NCBI RefSeq assembly: GCF_014698115.1 | Contig: NZ_JACJSJ010000040.1 | Span: 1 to 64,000 of the forward strand | Direction of reading: 5' to 3' | Length of the DNA: 64,000 nt | DNA from: Nostoc sp. FACHB-973 | GTDB taxonomy: Bacteria > Cyanobacteriota > Cyanobacteriia > Cyanobacteriales > Nostocaceae | Shown here: positions 45,410 to 54,455 of the stretch, one piece after another | Layout: each line of letters starts with the position of its first letter | How positions within the stretch are numbered: position 1 is the stretch's first letter | Notes under the pieces: model-generated | Databases searched by the model: none | The model's input: the letters and a program-made list of their open reading frames with translations, nothing else | What the model was told of the DNA's origin: nothing | Made by a program: the position numbers and the translations under genes

Positions 45410-45489
45410 CAGCAGACATTAGCACCAAGCGATTAATCAGCCTTGCACCTGAAAGCTGGGTAAAATCGGTCACCCAAATACCTGATTGA
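45400..45489 (+). pseudogene. N-terminal fragment of an Rpn/PD-(D/E)XK family transposase-like protein
   Basis: Twenty-nine codons from ATG 45400 to TGA 45489 read MAKAADISTKRLISLAPESW and then VKSVTQIPD. This matches, from memory, the N-terminus of a large cyanobacterial Rpn-like (DUF4351-associated) nuclease family. Nothing downstream to 45565 continues it, so it looks like the stub left by a deletion. Confidence 0.5.
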
Positions 45490-45565
45490 CCTATAATTTG
45501 GTGCTGCTTCTATGTGCTGATCCCAATCACCTATACTCTTGATTCTGAATTCTGAATTCTGAAAT

Positions 45566-46354
45566 TTAAGCTCCCATCCCAGAATACCGCTTCAAACCTG
45601 CACGCCAAAGCAAGCGATTGGCACCCAAAAATATTAATATCCAACCCACCATTGAGAAAAATCCTTGCCATACATTTACAGGTAGCCCTACCAAAATACT
45701 CACAGGAAAATCAATCAAATAGGGAAAAGGTGTAAACATCACTATTTTCCGCATAGGTTCTGGAAAAACCTCTAAAGGTGCTATCAAACCAGATAAAAAT
45801 AGATAAAACAACAACCAGAAATTTTCTAAAGCACTAGCGCGTTCTGTCCAAAAGGCGAACATAGCAAAGGTGTACTGAATAATAAACCGCAAAGTAAAAG
45901 CTAGTAACACCGCCAATGCAAACAGCAAAAATTGACTTAAGCTTGGTAACCAAACAGCTTGAGGATAAAGAATAAAAAATAATCCCACTAATAAAAAAGC
46001 GAAGCTTAAGCGGGCAAATCTTTCAGAAATATGCCCTGCAATATGATGCCATACTGGATCGAGTGGTTGTAGCAACCTGGGCGAAAGTTTGCCTTCTACT
46101 ACCTCTCTTTCAAAGTCCCAAATTACCCAAGCCACGGTAAATTGCCTGACAATGAAAACTGTGATGAAGTAACGAGCAAAATCTACAGGTGATAGCCCAA
46201 ACTGCCCACCTTGGGCTGCTTGTATCCAGACACCCATAAGGATAATCGGCAAAGTTCCAGCCAAAACCCATAAAATTAGTTCTGCTCGATACTCAACCAT
46301 ATAGGCATAGTATACTGAGAGGAAAGTTAAGGCTTTTCTAATTATCCGCTTCAT
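45566..46354 (-). CDS. ABC-2 type exporter permease (DUF990-like)
   Basis: The 262-residue integral membrane protein has about six helices, the first at residues 27-50 (AELILWVLAGTLPIILMGVW). FEREVVEGKLSPRLLQPLDP is a family signature of ABC2_membrane_6/DUF990 permeases. It follows the ABC ATPase gene on the same strand (76-base gap). Related systems often have two permeases; only one is here, so it may homodimerise or have a partner elsewhere. The substrate is unknown. Confidence 0.85.
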   Translation of the reverse strand: MKRIIRKALTFLSVYYAYMVEYRAELILWVLAGTLPIILMGVWIQAAQGGQFGLSPVDFARYFITVFIVRQFTVAWVIWDFEREVVEGKLSPRLLQPLDPVWHHIAGHISERFARLSFAFLLVGLFFILYPQAVWLPSLSQFLLFALAVLLAFTLRFIIQYTFAMFAFWTERASALENFWLLFYLFLSGLIAPLEVFPEPMRKIVMFTPFPYLIDFPVSILVGLPVNVWQGFFSMVGWILIFLGANRLLWRAGLKRYSGMGA

Positions 46355-46406
46355 TTATTCACTTCCCGCAACAAAAATTACCCAGCACTCAGAACTCAGA
46401 ATTCTT

Positions 46407-46434
46407 GTACAGACGCGATTAATCGCGTCTCTAC
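46407..46434. repeat. 28-bp near-palindrome supplying the stop codon of the ABC ATPase gene
   Basis: The arms GTACAGACGCGATT (46407-46420) and AATCGCGTCTCTAC (46421-46434) pair with one mismatch. The CTA at 46431-46433 is the TAG stop of the ATPase gene on the minus strand. Confidence 0.8.
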
Positions 46435-47414
46435 TCCACAACCCCCGCCTGAAAAACTTGCCCAATCACTTGTTCTACAGGCGGTTCGGTTACTGTTAAA
46501 TCAATTACCTCTAAATCCGCCAAAATCTTAGATACGGTGCGGGTGAGCGCCTCTCGTGGCACCATAAAACGCACTCTTCGCCCTTCTAATAGTTGCACAT
46601 CACCATAGGTCATGAGTTTTTCTATGGGTAGAGGTTGGGCTAATTCGATATCGACTTCGCGGTAAGGAGCAAAACGTTCCAAGAGTCCATCTAAGCTACC
46701 GTCATACATCAGGCTTCCTTGGTGAATCAACAGCACCCGTTGACACAAAGCTGTGATGTCAGCCATGTAATGACTTGTTAACAGTACTGTAGCTTGATAA
46801 CGTTGATTGTACTCACGCAAGAAGTCGCGTACCGCCGCTTGAGCATTTACATCTAGTCCTAGCGTTGGTTCATCTAGAAATAATACCTGGGGACGGTGCA
46901 AAAGTGCTGCCAATAGTTCCGCCTTCATCCGTTCACCCAAAGACAACTTCCGCACTGGTTGGGTAAGTTTGCCCTCTAGGGAAAGCATCTCTGTTAATTC
47001 TCCCACCCGCCGCTGGAATTCTTTATCGGAGATATTGTACACAGCAGCATTAATTTTTAAAGAATCCAGGGCTGGTAAGTCCCAAATTAGCTGCTGCTTT
47101 TGTCCCATTACCAAGGTAATTTTTTGCAAAAATGCTTCTTGGCGCCGAAAGGGAACTTGTCCAGCTACTTTGACTGTACCGCCCGAAGGATGAATCAGCC
47201 CCGTGAGCATTTTGAGTGTGGTGGTTTTACCAGCACCATTCGGTCCCAAAAACCCCACCACTTCACCAGAAGCAATTTCAAAGGAAACATCCTCAACTGC
47301 TTTTATTGTGCGGTAGGTACGGCGAAAAAAGTGGTTGATTGTACCTTTAATACCAGAATTTTTTACCGCTACAGGATAAGATTTGCTTAGCTTTTCAACA
47401 ATGATGATTGACAT
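46431..47414 (-). CDS. ABC exporter ATP-binding protein
   Basis: The product is 327 residues from ATG 47414 (MSIIIVEKLSKSYP); an ATG at 47456 is possible but adds a non-homologous leader. Walker A is GPNGAGKTTT, the signature is LSLGERMKAELLAALLHRP, Walker B is VLFLDEPTLGLD and the switch His is in LLTSHYM. An NatA/DUF990-linked subgroup has the IKGTINHFFRRTYRTIKAVE leader between the first strand and Walker A. The C-terminal 80 residues form the usual regulatory tail. It pairs with the permease gene downstream. The stop codon lies in a palindromic repeat. Confidence 0.9.
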   Translation of the reverse strand: MSIIIVEKLSKSYPVAVKNSGIKGTINHFFRRTYRTIKAVEDVSFEIASGEVVGFLGPNGAGKTTTLKMLTGLIHPSGGTVKVAGQVPFRRQEAFLQKITLVMGQKQQLIWDLPALDSLKINAAVYNISDKEFQRRVGELTEMLSLEGKLTQPVRKLSLGERMKAELLAALLHRPQVLFLDEPTLGLDVNAQAAVRDFLREYNQRYQATVLLTSHYMADITALCQRVLLIHQGSLMYDGSLDGLLERFAPYREVDIELAQPLPIEKLMTYGDVQLLEGRRVRFMVPREALTRTVSKILADLEVIDLTVTEPPVEQVIGQVFQAGVVE

Positions 47415-47737
47415 ATTTTTTTTATTAGAACTACAGAGAACCATTTCAAAAGTCAAAATTAAAAAAGACTTTTTTTGTCAAGTGATTAGCGATTTATCGT
47501 TTGGCATTTAAATGCAGATTAGCTTAAACACAGATCAACACAGATATAGTAGTTTGCAATTGCGTAGAATACAGACAATTTGTAGGGGCGCACAGCTGTG
47601 CGCCCCTACCGTGTACCTCATTCACATGAAAATCGCTATAAATTATCTGTGTTCATCTTTAGTTCAAAATAATCAAACTCGCGTTTAGTAATCATAAGTT
47701 CCCAAATCGGGAATTATTCAGCCAAAAAGCATAAATT
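47415..47737. other. Intergenic with a perfect 28-bp palindrome
   Basis: The palindrome is at 47582-47609, with left arm GTAGGGGCGCACAG and right arm its exact complement. Imperfect direct repeats of ACACAGAT lie near 47528-47545. No gene is seen. Confidence 0.75.
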
Positions 47738-49384
47738 TTACCGTAAACGTCCCGATCGCAATGTACTAATAATTAGCCACAAACCCAATAAACTCGCGGC
47801 TGCAAACAGAATACTGCTTAAAAAAGATAGCTGCGCTGTCTGCGTTCTGGTGGTAATAATTGCTGCTCCCATAATTAGTGAACCCACCAATATGCTAAAA
47901 GACAATCGGTTAGCAGCGTCGTCCATAGTCCGCCGCACGCCATCTAAGCCTCGTAGCGATAAATTCCACTGTAGGGTTTCGGAGGTAACTCGGTCTAATA
48001 ATAGTTCAATTTGCCGGGGAGATTGCAGGGACAAGCTTTTAATATCTAAGGCTGTTCTGAGGAGCGATCGCACTGGATTATCCCCTAATAACTGCCGACG
48101 AAACAAGTCTGTAATTAATGGCTGAATTTCATCCAACAAATTCACCTCTGGATTGAAAGTACGCGCTACTCCTTCTAAGTTTGCCAGGGTTTTGGCATAC
48201 AAACCCATGTTGCTCGGTAAACGAATTTTATTGTTACGGGCAACCTGTAATATTTCGTAAATTATTTGACTGAAGTTCATTTCACTCAGACTGACATTAT
48301 AATACTTTCGCAGCATCCGGTCATAATCATTTTCTAACCGCGACAAAATTACTGGCTGAGCCGAATCTGCTAACTGCAAAGTTAACTGAGCGCACCTTTG
48401 AGCATCTAAATCTACGATCGCCAACAACATTTCTGTTAATATCTGCTGTGTGCGGGGATCGAGTCGTCCCACCATCCCACAGTCCAAAAGGGCAACGCGA
48501 CCATCTTTGAGATAAAACAAGTTACCCGGATGGGGATCGGCATGAAAAAAGCCATCTATATATAATTGCTGAAAAAATGCCCGAAATAACAAAGTAGTTA
48601 TTTCTTTACGCTGTAGGGCAGGATCTTTACCATTATCATTGCTGTCCAAATCCGCCGACAGGAACGGCACCCCATCCAACCATTCCATCACCAGTAATTT
48701 TTCTGTGGTTAAATCCCAATAAATTTCCGCAACTACTATTTGTTTGGCATCAAACCAGCGACTACTGGATAAATTGCGGCGTAGTTGGTCTGTAAAACCT
48801 GCTTCCCGTGTGAAATCTAACTCAGCTTCCAGAGCTTTGGTAAATTCTTCGGCGATGGATTTGATTTCGTAGGTTTGCCCAAAATCAGTACGCGCCACTA
48901 AATCGGCAATACCTTGAATTAAAGCAATATCTTGGGCAACAGTCACATCAATTCCCGGACGCTGCACTTTCAGCGCGACTTCTCGACCATCTATTAATGT
49001 AGCTCGATGGGTCTGGGCGATCGATCCCGCTGCTACTGGCACAGGATTAATTGTGCTGAAGGTTTCTGCCAGTGGGCGTTTTAGAGACTTGCGGATGATT
49101 AATTCTATCTCCGACCAGGGAACTGGCGGTACCTCATCTTGGAGAGTTGACAGTTCATCAATGTAGGCGGCGCTCAGTAAATCTGGACGGGTGGAGAGTA
49201 GCTGACCAAGTTTGACATAGACAGGGCCTAAATCTACCAAAATATTTTTTAAAACCGCAGGTGTCGGTAGCTGGGGTTCATCAGCTTTACCACCAGTCAG
49301 TAACCTTCGCATATAGTCCCAGCCATTGCGAAGGAAGACTTCAATAATTTCTCGTTGACGGGGAACAGTTTGGGTTAGGAACAT
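47738..49384 (-). CDS. ABC1/AarF (UbiB-type) atypical kinase
   Basis: The product is 548 residues from ATG 49384 (MFLTQTVPRQ). The frame extends upstream to 49501, but that part is entirely heptamer repeat (PTPHSPL units), so I exclude it. The ABC1 signature KLGQLLSTRPDLL (KxGQ), the Ala-rich loop PVAAGSIAQTHRATL in place of a Gly-rich loop, ADPHPGNLFYLKDG and ALLDCGMVG are all present. Two membrane helices end the protein (about 490-545). In cyanobacteria this family is linked to quinone metabolism and stress acclimation. Confidence 0.9.
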   Translation of the reverse strand: MFLTQTVPRQREIIEVFLRNGWDYMRRLLTGGKADEPQLPTPAVLKNILVDLGPVYVKLGQLLSTRPDLLSAAYIDELSTLQDEVPPVPWSEIELIIRKSLKRPLAETFSTINPVPVAAGSIAQTHRATLIDGREVALKVQRPGIDVTVAQDIALIQGIADLVARTDFGQTYEIKSIAEEFTKALEAELDFTREAGFTDQLRRNLSSSRWFDAKQIVVAEIYWDLTTEKLLVMEWLDGVPFLSADLDSNDNGKDPALQRKEITTLLFRAFFQQLYIDGFFHADPHPGNLFYLKDGRVALLDCGMVGRLDPRTQQILTEMLLAIVDLDAQRCAQLTLQLADSAQPVILSRLENDYDRMLRKYYNVSLSEMNFSQIIYEILQVARNNKIRLPSNMGLYAKTLANLEGVARTFNPEVNLLDEIQPLITDLFRRQLLGDNPVRSLLRTALDIKSLSLQSPRQIELLLDRVTSETLQWNLSLRGLDGVRRTMDDAANRLSFSILVGSLIMGAAIITTRTQTAQLSFLSSILFAAASLLGLWLIISTLRSGRLR

Positions 49385-49389
49385 TTTGG

Positions 49390-49520
<131 letters not shown>

Positions 49521-49579
49521 CGACATTCAAGTTATAATCAGAAAATAGGCTTTTTAGCCTCTGCCAGGGGTTTTAACTT

Positions 49580-50644
49580 TTACAGCAGGTCGGTAAATCG
49601 GGAATCGCTTTGGAGAATTTTCAGGATCTGCTTGATTTCTTGGGTACGTTCTTTTTTCACAACGAGGGTGACATTGCGATCGCGCACAATCACTACATCC
49701 TCTAAACCAATAGTAACAACTACATCTTCTGGATTTGAGGCATAAATAATTGCCCCCTGGGTATCCAGCCCCACGTGGGTAGCAAGTTCTACATTGGGAG
49801 TCTCTTCTGTTTTCAGTAAGCGTTCGATCGCATTCCAATCTCCTAAATCATCCCAACCAAAGTCAACAGGCAAAACGTATGCTAGACTTGTCTTTTCCAT
49901 GAGCGCATAGTCTATACTCTTCTTAGGTAACTGGGGATAGACATCAGGTCCGTGTTGTTCTAAAGGTTCGATGATTTCTGGAGCATGGGTATGTAGTTCC
50001 TTAAGAACAACCCCCGCCCGAAAGACGAACATGCCACTATTCCAGCTAAAACGTCCCGTAGATAAAAAAGTTTCTGCTATTTCACGGTTGGGCTTTTCAG
50101 TAAAGCGGTTGACGTGATAAGCTGGCAACTCATTAAAGCTACCTATTTTTTCACCTTGTTCAATGTAACCGTAACCGGTTGATGGAAAAGTAGGCTTGAT
50201 CCCCAGTGTGACGATGGCTTCTGTGCTTGTAGCCAGTTGTGTAGCCGCGTTTAACGTGTGTGCAAACGCCTCTTGGTCGGCAATCCAGTGGTCAGCAGGG
50301 AAAAAGCCAATCACAGCGTCTTCTCCATAGCGCTGTTTGATTTCTAAACTTGTCCAAGCAACGGCTGCGGCGGTGTCTCTTCCTTCTGACTCAATTAGTA
50401 AGTTTTGAGATGGTAGATCGGGTAATTGTTGTCGTACCCCTTCAGCTATCTGACTAGAAGTGATTACCCACAAGGAATCCCACCCGCCAGCGAGTTTTAA
50501 CAAGCGATCGGCGGTTGCTTGTAATAAGCTTCTAGAGCTACCATCAAGACTTAAAAATTGTTTGGGTCGGTCTCGCCGACTTAAAGGCCAAAAACGTTCG
50601 CCTTTACCACCAGCAAGGATTACAGGGAACAATAAAGTATTCAT
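49580..50644 (-). CDS. manC: Mannose-1-phosphate guanylyltransferase
   Basis: The 354-residue enzyme makes GDP-mannose from mannose-1-phosphate and GTP for polysaccharide and glycan synthesis. The nucleotide-binding signature LAGGKGERFWPLSRRDRPKQ is at residues 10-29; EKPNREIAETFL and FSWNSGMFVF are further family motifs. It is the single-domain form, without the C-terminal isomerase domain of bifunctional enzymes. I start at ATG 50644 (MNTLLFPVIL), since the four extra residues from 50656 are not family-like. It is divergent from the LCP gene. Confidence 0.9.
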   Translation of the reverse strand: MNTLLFPVILAGGKGERFWPLSRRDRPKQFLSLDGSSRSLLQATADRLLKLAGGWDSLWVITSSQIAEGVRQQLPDLPSQNLLIESEGRDTAAAVAWTSLEIKQRYGEDAVIGFFPADHWIADQEAFAHTLNAATQLATSTEAIVTLGIKPTFPSTGYGYIEQGEKIGSFNELPAYHVNRFTEKPNREIAETFLSTGRFSWNSGMFVFRAGVVLKELHTHAPEIIEPLEQHGPDVYPQLPKKSIDYALMEKTSLAYVLPVDFGWDDLGDWNAIERLLKTEETPNVELATHVGLDTQGAIIYASNPEDVVVTIGLEDVVIVRDRNVTLVVKKERTQEIKQILKILQSDSRFTDLL

Positions 50645-50759
50645 GTTGTCATACACGTCTACTGAAGAACATTACAAGTTTACAGTGAGCTTTTCCACTG
50701 GCAATATTTGTAGCTTGCATTAACATACTTTTAGGGAGTGGTTCAGTGGGGAGATAATC

Positions 50760-52277
50760 GTGATAAAACAAGTCGAATGGTCGGAAAATCAGGTCACATC
50801 TCAACAGTTAGCAGAGTTTGAAACAGAAGTGCGATCGCAGCAACTTCAATATCCGGAAAATCAAGCAACACCTGCACCAGTAGCAGACCCCCAGGAGGAG
50901 GTAGAACTCAACCAGCCAGCAAATACAAACCGTAGCGTCGTCGAATCCGTGGGTGCAATTCCTAATCAGCTTTCCGAGAGACTGGGCTTAACCATGCCTC
51001 GCTGGCTGTTGTGGTTCATGACGATTGTTATCGGCATGATTTTATCTGGTCTCCTGGTGTCAACGTTAGCGCTGTGGACTCCGTTATGGAGCAATTTAGA
51101 TCGAACAGATGAAGATTTAGGAACTGCTGGTAAGGACGAGCAAAAAATTCCATTACCGGGCGAGTTATGGAGTAAACTCTCCCAGTACAAGCTTTCACGC
51201 CCGATGAATATCCTCATTATGGGGATTGAACCAGTCAGCGGTACTGTTGATGGTTCACCAGAAAGCTTTGCTGGAAAAAGCGACTCCATGCTGCTGGTAA
51301 GGCTCAACCCTAGTGAAAAATCTGTACGGGTGCTTTCGATTCCTAGAGATACAATGATCGCCATCCCAGAAAAGGGAGAAAAGGGTTTAACTAAGGTATC
51401 TGATGCCAATGCCCAAGGCGGCCCAGTCTTGGCTGCACGGGTAGTTAGCCGTACTTTAAATAATGCCCCAATCGATCGCTATATCCGCATTTCTACCAGT
51501 GGTTTACGCCAGTTAGTCGATCAATTAGGCGGAGTAGAAGTCTTTGTTCCCCAATCAATGGAATATAAAGACTCCAGCAGTCGGCTGTCGATTAATTTGG
51601 TTAGTGGCTGGCAAACCCTCAACGGCGAACAAGCAGAACAGTTTATTCGGTTCCGCGAACCAGGTTTGGGAGATCTGCCGAGAGTGCAGCGTCAACAAGC
51701 ACTCATCGCAGCCTTGCTGCAACGCCTCAATAGCCCCACCCTTTTACCCAGGTTGCCTCAATTAACTCGCCTCATGCGAAAATACTTTGACACCAACCTG
51801 AAGATGGAAGAAATGATGGCGTTGGTGAACTTCGGTCTGAACTTAGATCGAGATAACTTCCAAATGACCGTTTTGCCTGGTACATTCAGCCGCTTTAGCA
51901 AAGACCCTGATAGCTATTGGCTGAACATGACCGGACAACAAAGCCTGTTGAATGATTATGTTGGGGTAAATGTACCTGGTTTAAAACCAGATATGCGCCA
52001 GGTTCCTAACCTCAAAATTGCTATTCAAAATGCTTCCAATCAACCTCAGCTAACTGAAAAAGTTATTGCTTATCTCAAACAGAAAGGCTTTACTAATATT
52101 TACAAAGTACCTGATTGGCCAGATACCCAACGTCAAACTCAGATTGTTGTCCAAAAAGGCAACCGACGAGTTGGGGCTGATTTGCAACAAGTCTTAGGCT
52201 TGGGTCAAATTGAGGTGGCGGCTATTGGTGATTTAGAATCTGACCTCACAATTCGCATTGGTAAAGATTGGAAATAG
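50760..52277 (+). CDS. LytR-CpsA-Psr (LCP) family glycopolymer transferase
   Basis: The 505-residue membrane protein starts at GTG 50760, preceded by GGGGAG. It has an 80-residue cytoplasmic N-terminus, a membrane helix near 85-107 (LLWFMTIVIGMILSGLLVST) and an LCP domain with KSDSMLLVRLNP, VLSIPRDTMI (conserved Arg-Asp) and IRFREPGLGDLPRVQRQQ. A C-terminal LytR_C domain (about 420-500, KIAIQNASNQPQ) follows. LCP enzymes attach glycopolymers to peptidoglycan or lipid carriers. The adjacent divergent manC makes a sugar donor, which fits a wall or exopolysaccharide role. Confidence 0.9.
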   Translation: MIKQVEWSENQVTSQQLAEFETEVRSQQLQYPENQATPAPVADPQEEVELNQPANTNRSVVESVGAIPNQLSERLGLTMPRWLLWFMTIVIGMILSGLLVSTLALWTPLWSNLDRTDEDLGTAGKDEQKIPLPGELWSKLSQYKLSRPMNILIMGIEPVSGTVDGSPESFAGKSDSMLLVRLNPSEKSVRVLSIPRDTMIAIPEKGEKGLTKVSDANAQGGPVLAARVVSRTLNNAPIDRYIRISTSGLRQLVDQLGGVEVFVPQSMEYKDSSSRLSINLVSGWQTLNGEQAEQFIRFREPGLGDLPRVQRQQALIAALLQRLNSPTLLPRLPQLTRLMRKYFDTNLKMEEMMALVNFGLNLDRDNFQMTVLPGTFSRFSKDPDSYWLNMTGQQSLLNDYVGVNVPGLKPDMRQVPNLKIAIQNASNQPQLTEKVIAYLKQKGFTNIYKVPDWPDTQRQTQIVVQKGNRRVGADLQQVLGLGQIEVAAIGDLESDLTIRIGKDWK

Positions 52278-52278
52278 T

Positions 52279-52363
52279 CATTGGTCATTGGTCATTGGTC
52301 ATTGGTCATTGTTAATTAACAAAGCGCAAAGTCTGAGCGGAGGTTTCTTCTGCTCAGACTTTG
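52279..52363 (+). terminator. CATTGGT heptamers and a 12-bp stem-loop after the LCP gene
   Basis: Four CATTGGT-type heptamers (52279-52306) precede a perfect stem CAAAGTCTGAGC (52327-52338) / GCTCAGACTTTG (52352-52363) with a 13-base loop. TAAAAG follows, so it is not a classical T-run terminator. Confidence 0.5.
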
Positions 52364-52401
52364 TAAAAGAGGACAAATGACAAAAGACAAATATTAAAGT
52401 T

Positions 52402-52908
52402 ATGAAAAAGATTTTATTCCGCTTTTTGGGTTTGATTGTGATTTTGATACTAGCCTTTTTGTGGATTGTACTTAATCCAAAACCGGCTTTTGCTCAACTA
52501 AACACAATCAACTACAACAGTATAAATTTAGAAAATCGTGACTTTTCTCATGCTGATTTGGCAGGTGTAACTTTTGTATCAGCAGAAATGCGAGGGACAA
52601 ATTTTCAAGGAGCGAATTTAACCAACGCAATTCTTACTAAAGGAGTTTTATTAAAAGCAAATCTGGAAGGCGCGAATCTGACCGGCGCTTTAGTCGATCG
52701 CGTGACTTTGGATGGTGCTAACCTGAAAAATGCCATATTTACAGAAGCAACTTTAACCCGCAGCCGTTTTTATGATGCTGATGTCACTGGCGCTGATTTT
52801 AGCGATGCTTTAATTGACCGCTATCAAGTTTCGCTATTGTGTGAAAGAGCCGATGGCGTCAATCCGGTTACGGGTGTGTCAACGCGAGATAGTTTGGGTT
52901 GTCGATAG
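52402..52908 (+). CDS. Secreted or lumenal pentapeptide-repeat protein
   Basis: The 168-residue protein has an N-terminal signal sequence ([20 protein letters not shown], probable cleavage after PAFA at about residue 31), followed by about fifteen A(D/N)LxX pentapeptide units, for example [20 protein letters not shown] and GADFSDAL, which fold as a right-handed beta-helix. A C-terminal cap has two Cys (LLCERADG and SLGCR), possibly a disulphide. Lumenal pentapeptide proteins of this type are known in cyanobacteria without assigned function. It has its own strong terminator. Confidence 0.88.
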   Translation: MKKILFRFLGLIVILILAFLWIVLNPKPAFAQLNTINYNSINLENRDFSHADLAGVTFVSAEMRGTNFQGANLTNAILTKGVLLKANLEGANLTGALVDRVTLDGANLKNAIFTEATLTRSRFYDADVTGADFSDALIDRYQVSLLCERADGVNPVTGVSTRDSLGCR

Positions 52909-52973
52909 TAAAAGGTCAACGGGCAATTCTTTTTACTCACAAATAGTTGCTCTTAAAGCACAATAAATCAGAG

Positions 52974-53004
52974 GCTAGGAATAAATACTTCCTAGCTTTT
53001 TTTT
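52974..53004 (+). terminator. Rho-independent terminator of the pentapeptide gene
   Basis: Perfect stem GCTAGGAA / TTCCTAGC with the seven-base loop TAAATAC, followed directly by eight T residues. It separates this gene from the CHAT-sigma operon. Confidence 0.9.
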
Positions 53005-53180
53005 ATTTCTATAATGAGGCATTTCATCGATTTCTGCTTTATATCTGATTACTAAATAGATGGGTCGCTAAATAAGTTCTTCGTAACCTAAAACCTTTAG
53101 ATTGCAATGTTTTTAGGTGACAAAAGTGACGGGGCGACAACTCTATTATCAGGCTAATTCCACAGATAGCGATCGCACGC

Positions 53181-54455
53181 ATGACCAGCAGCCACATTCC
53201 GGTGAAAACAATACTCATCCTAGCCGCCAACCCAATAGGCACATCACAACTACGCCTAGATGAAGAAATTCGTGAAGTCGAAGCGGCACTACAGCTTTCT
53301 AGTAACCGCCACCGATTTCACCTGTGTTGCAAAGTCGCAGTGCGTCTAGAAGATGTTTTCCAAGCCATCCTGCGTTACAGACCGCAAATTGTTCATTTTT
53401 GTTCGCACGGGACAGCAGACGGAAATTTAATTTTAGAAGATAAAAATGGCAAGATCCAACTAGTAGATGCCGAAGCATTAGCAAATTTCTTAAAAATCTT
53501 TAAAGATTTTCTGGAATGCGTAATCCTAAACGCTTGTCATTCGGAAATTCAAGCCAAGGCCATTAGCAAGCATATCGATTTTGCGATCGGTATGAACGGA
53601 GCAGTTACCGATCAAGCGGCAATTAAATTTATACAAGCTTTTTATTGTGGTCTGGGTGCTGGGGAATCATACAAATTTGCTTACGAACTTGGCTGTGCAG
53701 CCTTGCAACTAGAACGGATGCCATTAACACCAGTTCTAAAAAAAAGAGTGATGAAGCTCACAGATGAACAATTGCAAACAATGATTGCCAATATTTGTGA
53801 AAATTCAAATCCAGCAAATATTAATCGATTACTGATACAACTGCAACAGCTACCAGGATTACTACGATCTTCTCATCCGCTGTATTTAGAAGCTTTAGAT
53901 AAAACCTGGGAATGGGTGATTAAAAACATTTGTGACTTTGAACCGCCCCCTCACCTCACCATTAAAGAAGGTTTGAAAACATGGATTAATGGTTATCTTT
54001 GCTGGCGAATTAGAGACTTATATTTACCTAATAATTCTCATCCACAAATCAGTATCTATCAACCATTTAACAGTGATAGTGAAGATGGTAAGACTTTGCT
54101 TGATGAAATATCAGAAACAGGTTATCAAACTCCTACATTAAATGGTCTTGATGCTTTTGTCAAGCAATTAGAACACCAAAAAATACAACGTATTTTTGCG
54201 GAATTTGAAGATTATATTCAACAAGATCCTCAAGGAGAATTGAGGAGTTGTCACCCGCGTAAATTTCCTGATTGTAATTGCCAAGTACTCAGTAAAAGAT
54301 TGCTATTACAAGATCCAGCACAGAGATATTCTCGCATCAGTAGGGATTTGGGGATAAATGAACAAACCCTTAAATCTCACTGGACAAGAATATGTAAACC
54401 TCTCCTTCAAGAAATTCTGGAAAACTTAGGATACTCAGGGAATGAAGAGTTATGA
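53181..54455 (+). CDS. CHAT protease fused to a sigma-70-like domain
   Basis: The 424-residue protein begins at ATG 53181 with KTILILAANPIGTSQLRLDE, a typical CHAT entry. The caspase-like dyad is His76 (VHFCSHGTADG) and Cys119 (VILNACHSE). From about residue 195 it becomes a domain resembling a cyanobacterial sigma-70-like family: a region-2-like helix bundle (LEALDKTWEWVIKNICDF, LKTWINGYLCWRIRDLY), KRLLLQDPAQRYSRISRD and a C-terminal helix-turn-helix (LGINEQTLKSHWTRICKPLL). It is expected to be cytoplasmic. The stop overlaps the next gene by ATGA, so translation is coupled. The fusion suggests a transcription regulator released or destroyed by proteolysis. Sigma homology is my reading by eye. 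Confidence 0.75.
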   Translation: MTSSHIPVKTILILAANPIGTSQLRLDEEIREVEAALQLSSNRHRFHLCCKVAVRLEDVFQAILRYRPQIVHFCSHGTADGNLILEDKNGKIQLVDAEALANFLKIFKDFLECVILNACHSEIQAKAISKHIDFAIGMNGAVTDQAAIKFIQAFYCGLGAGESYKFAYELGCAALQLERMPLTPVLKKRVMKLTDEQLQTMIANICENSNPANINRLLIQLQQLPGLLRSSHPLYLEALDKTWEWVIKNICDFEPPPHLTIKEGLKTWINGYLCWRIRDLYLPNNSHPQISIYQPFNSDSEDGKTLLDEISETGYQTPTLNGLDAFVKQLEHQKIQRIFAEFEDYIQQDPQGELRSCHPRKFPDCNCQVLSKRLLLQDPAQRYSRISRDLGINEQTLKSHWTRICKPLLQEILENLGYSGNEEL

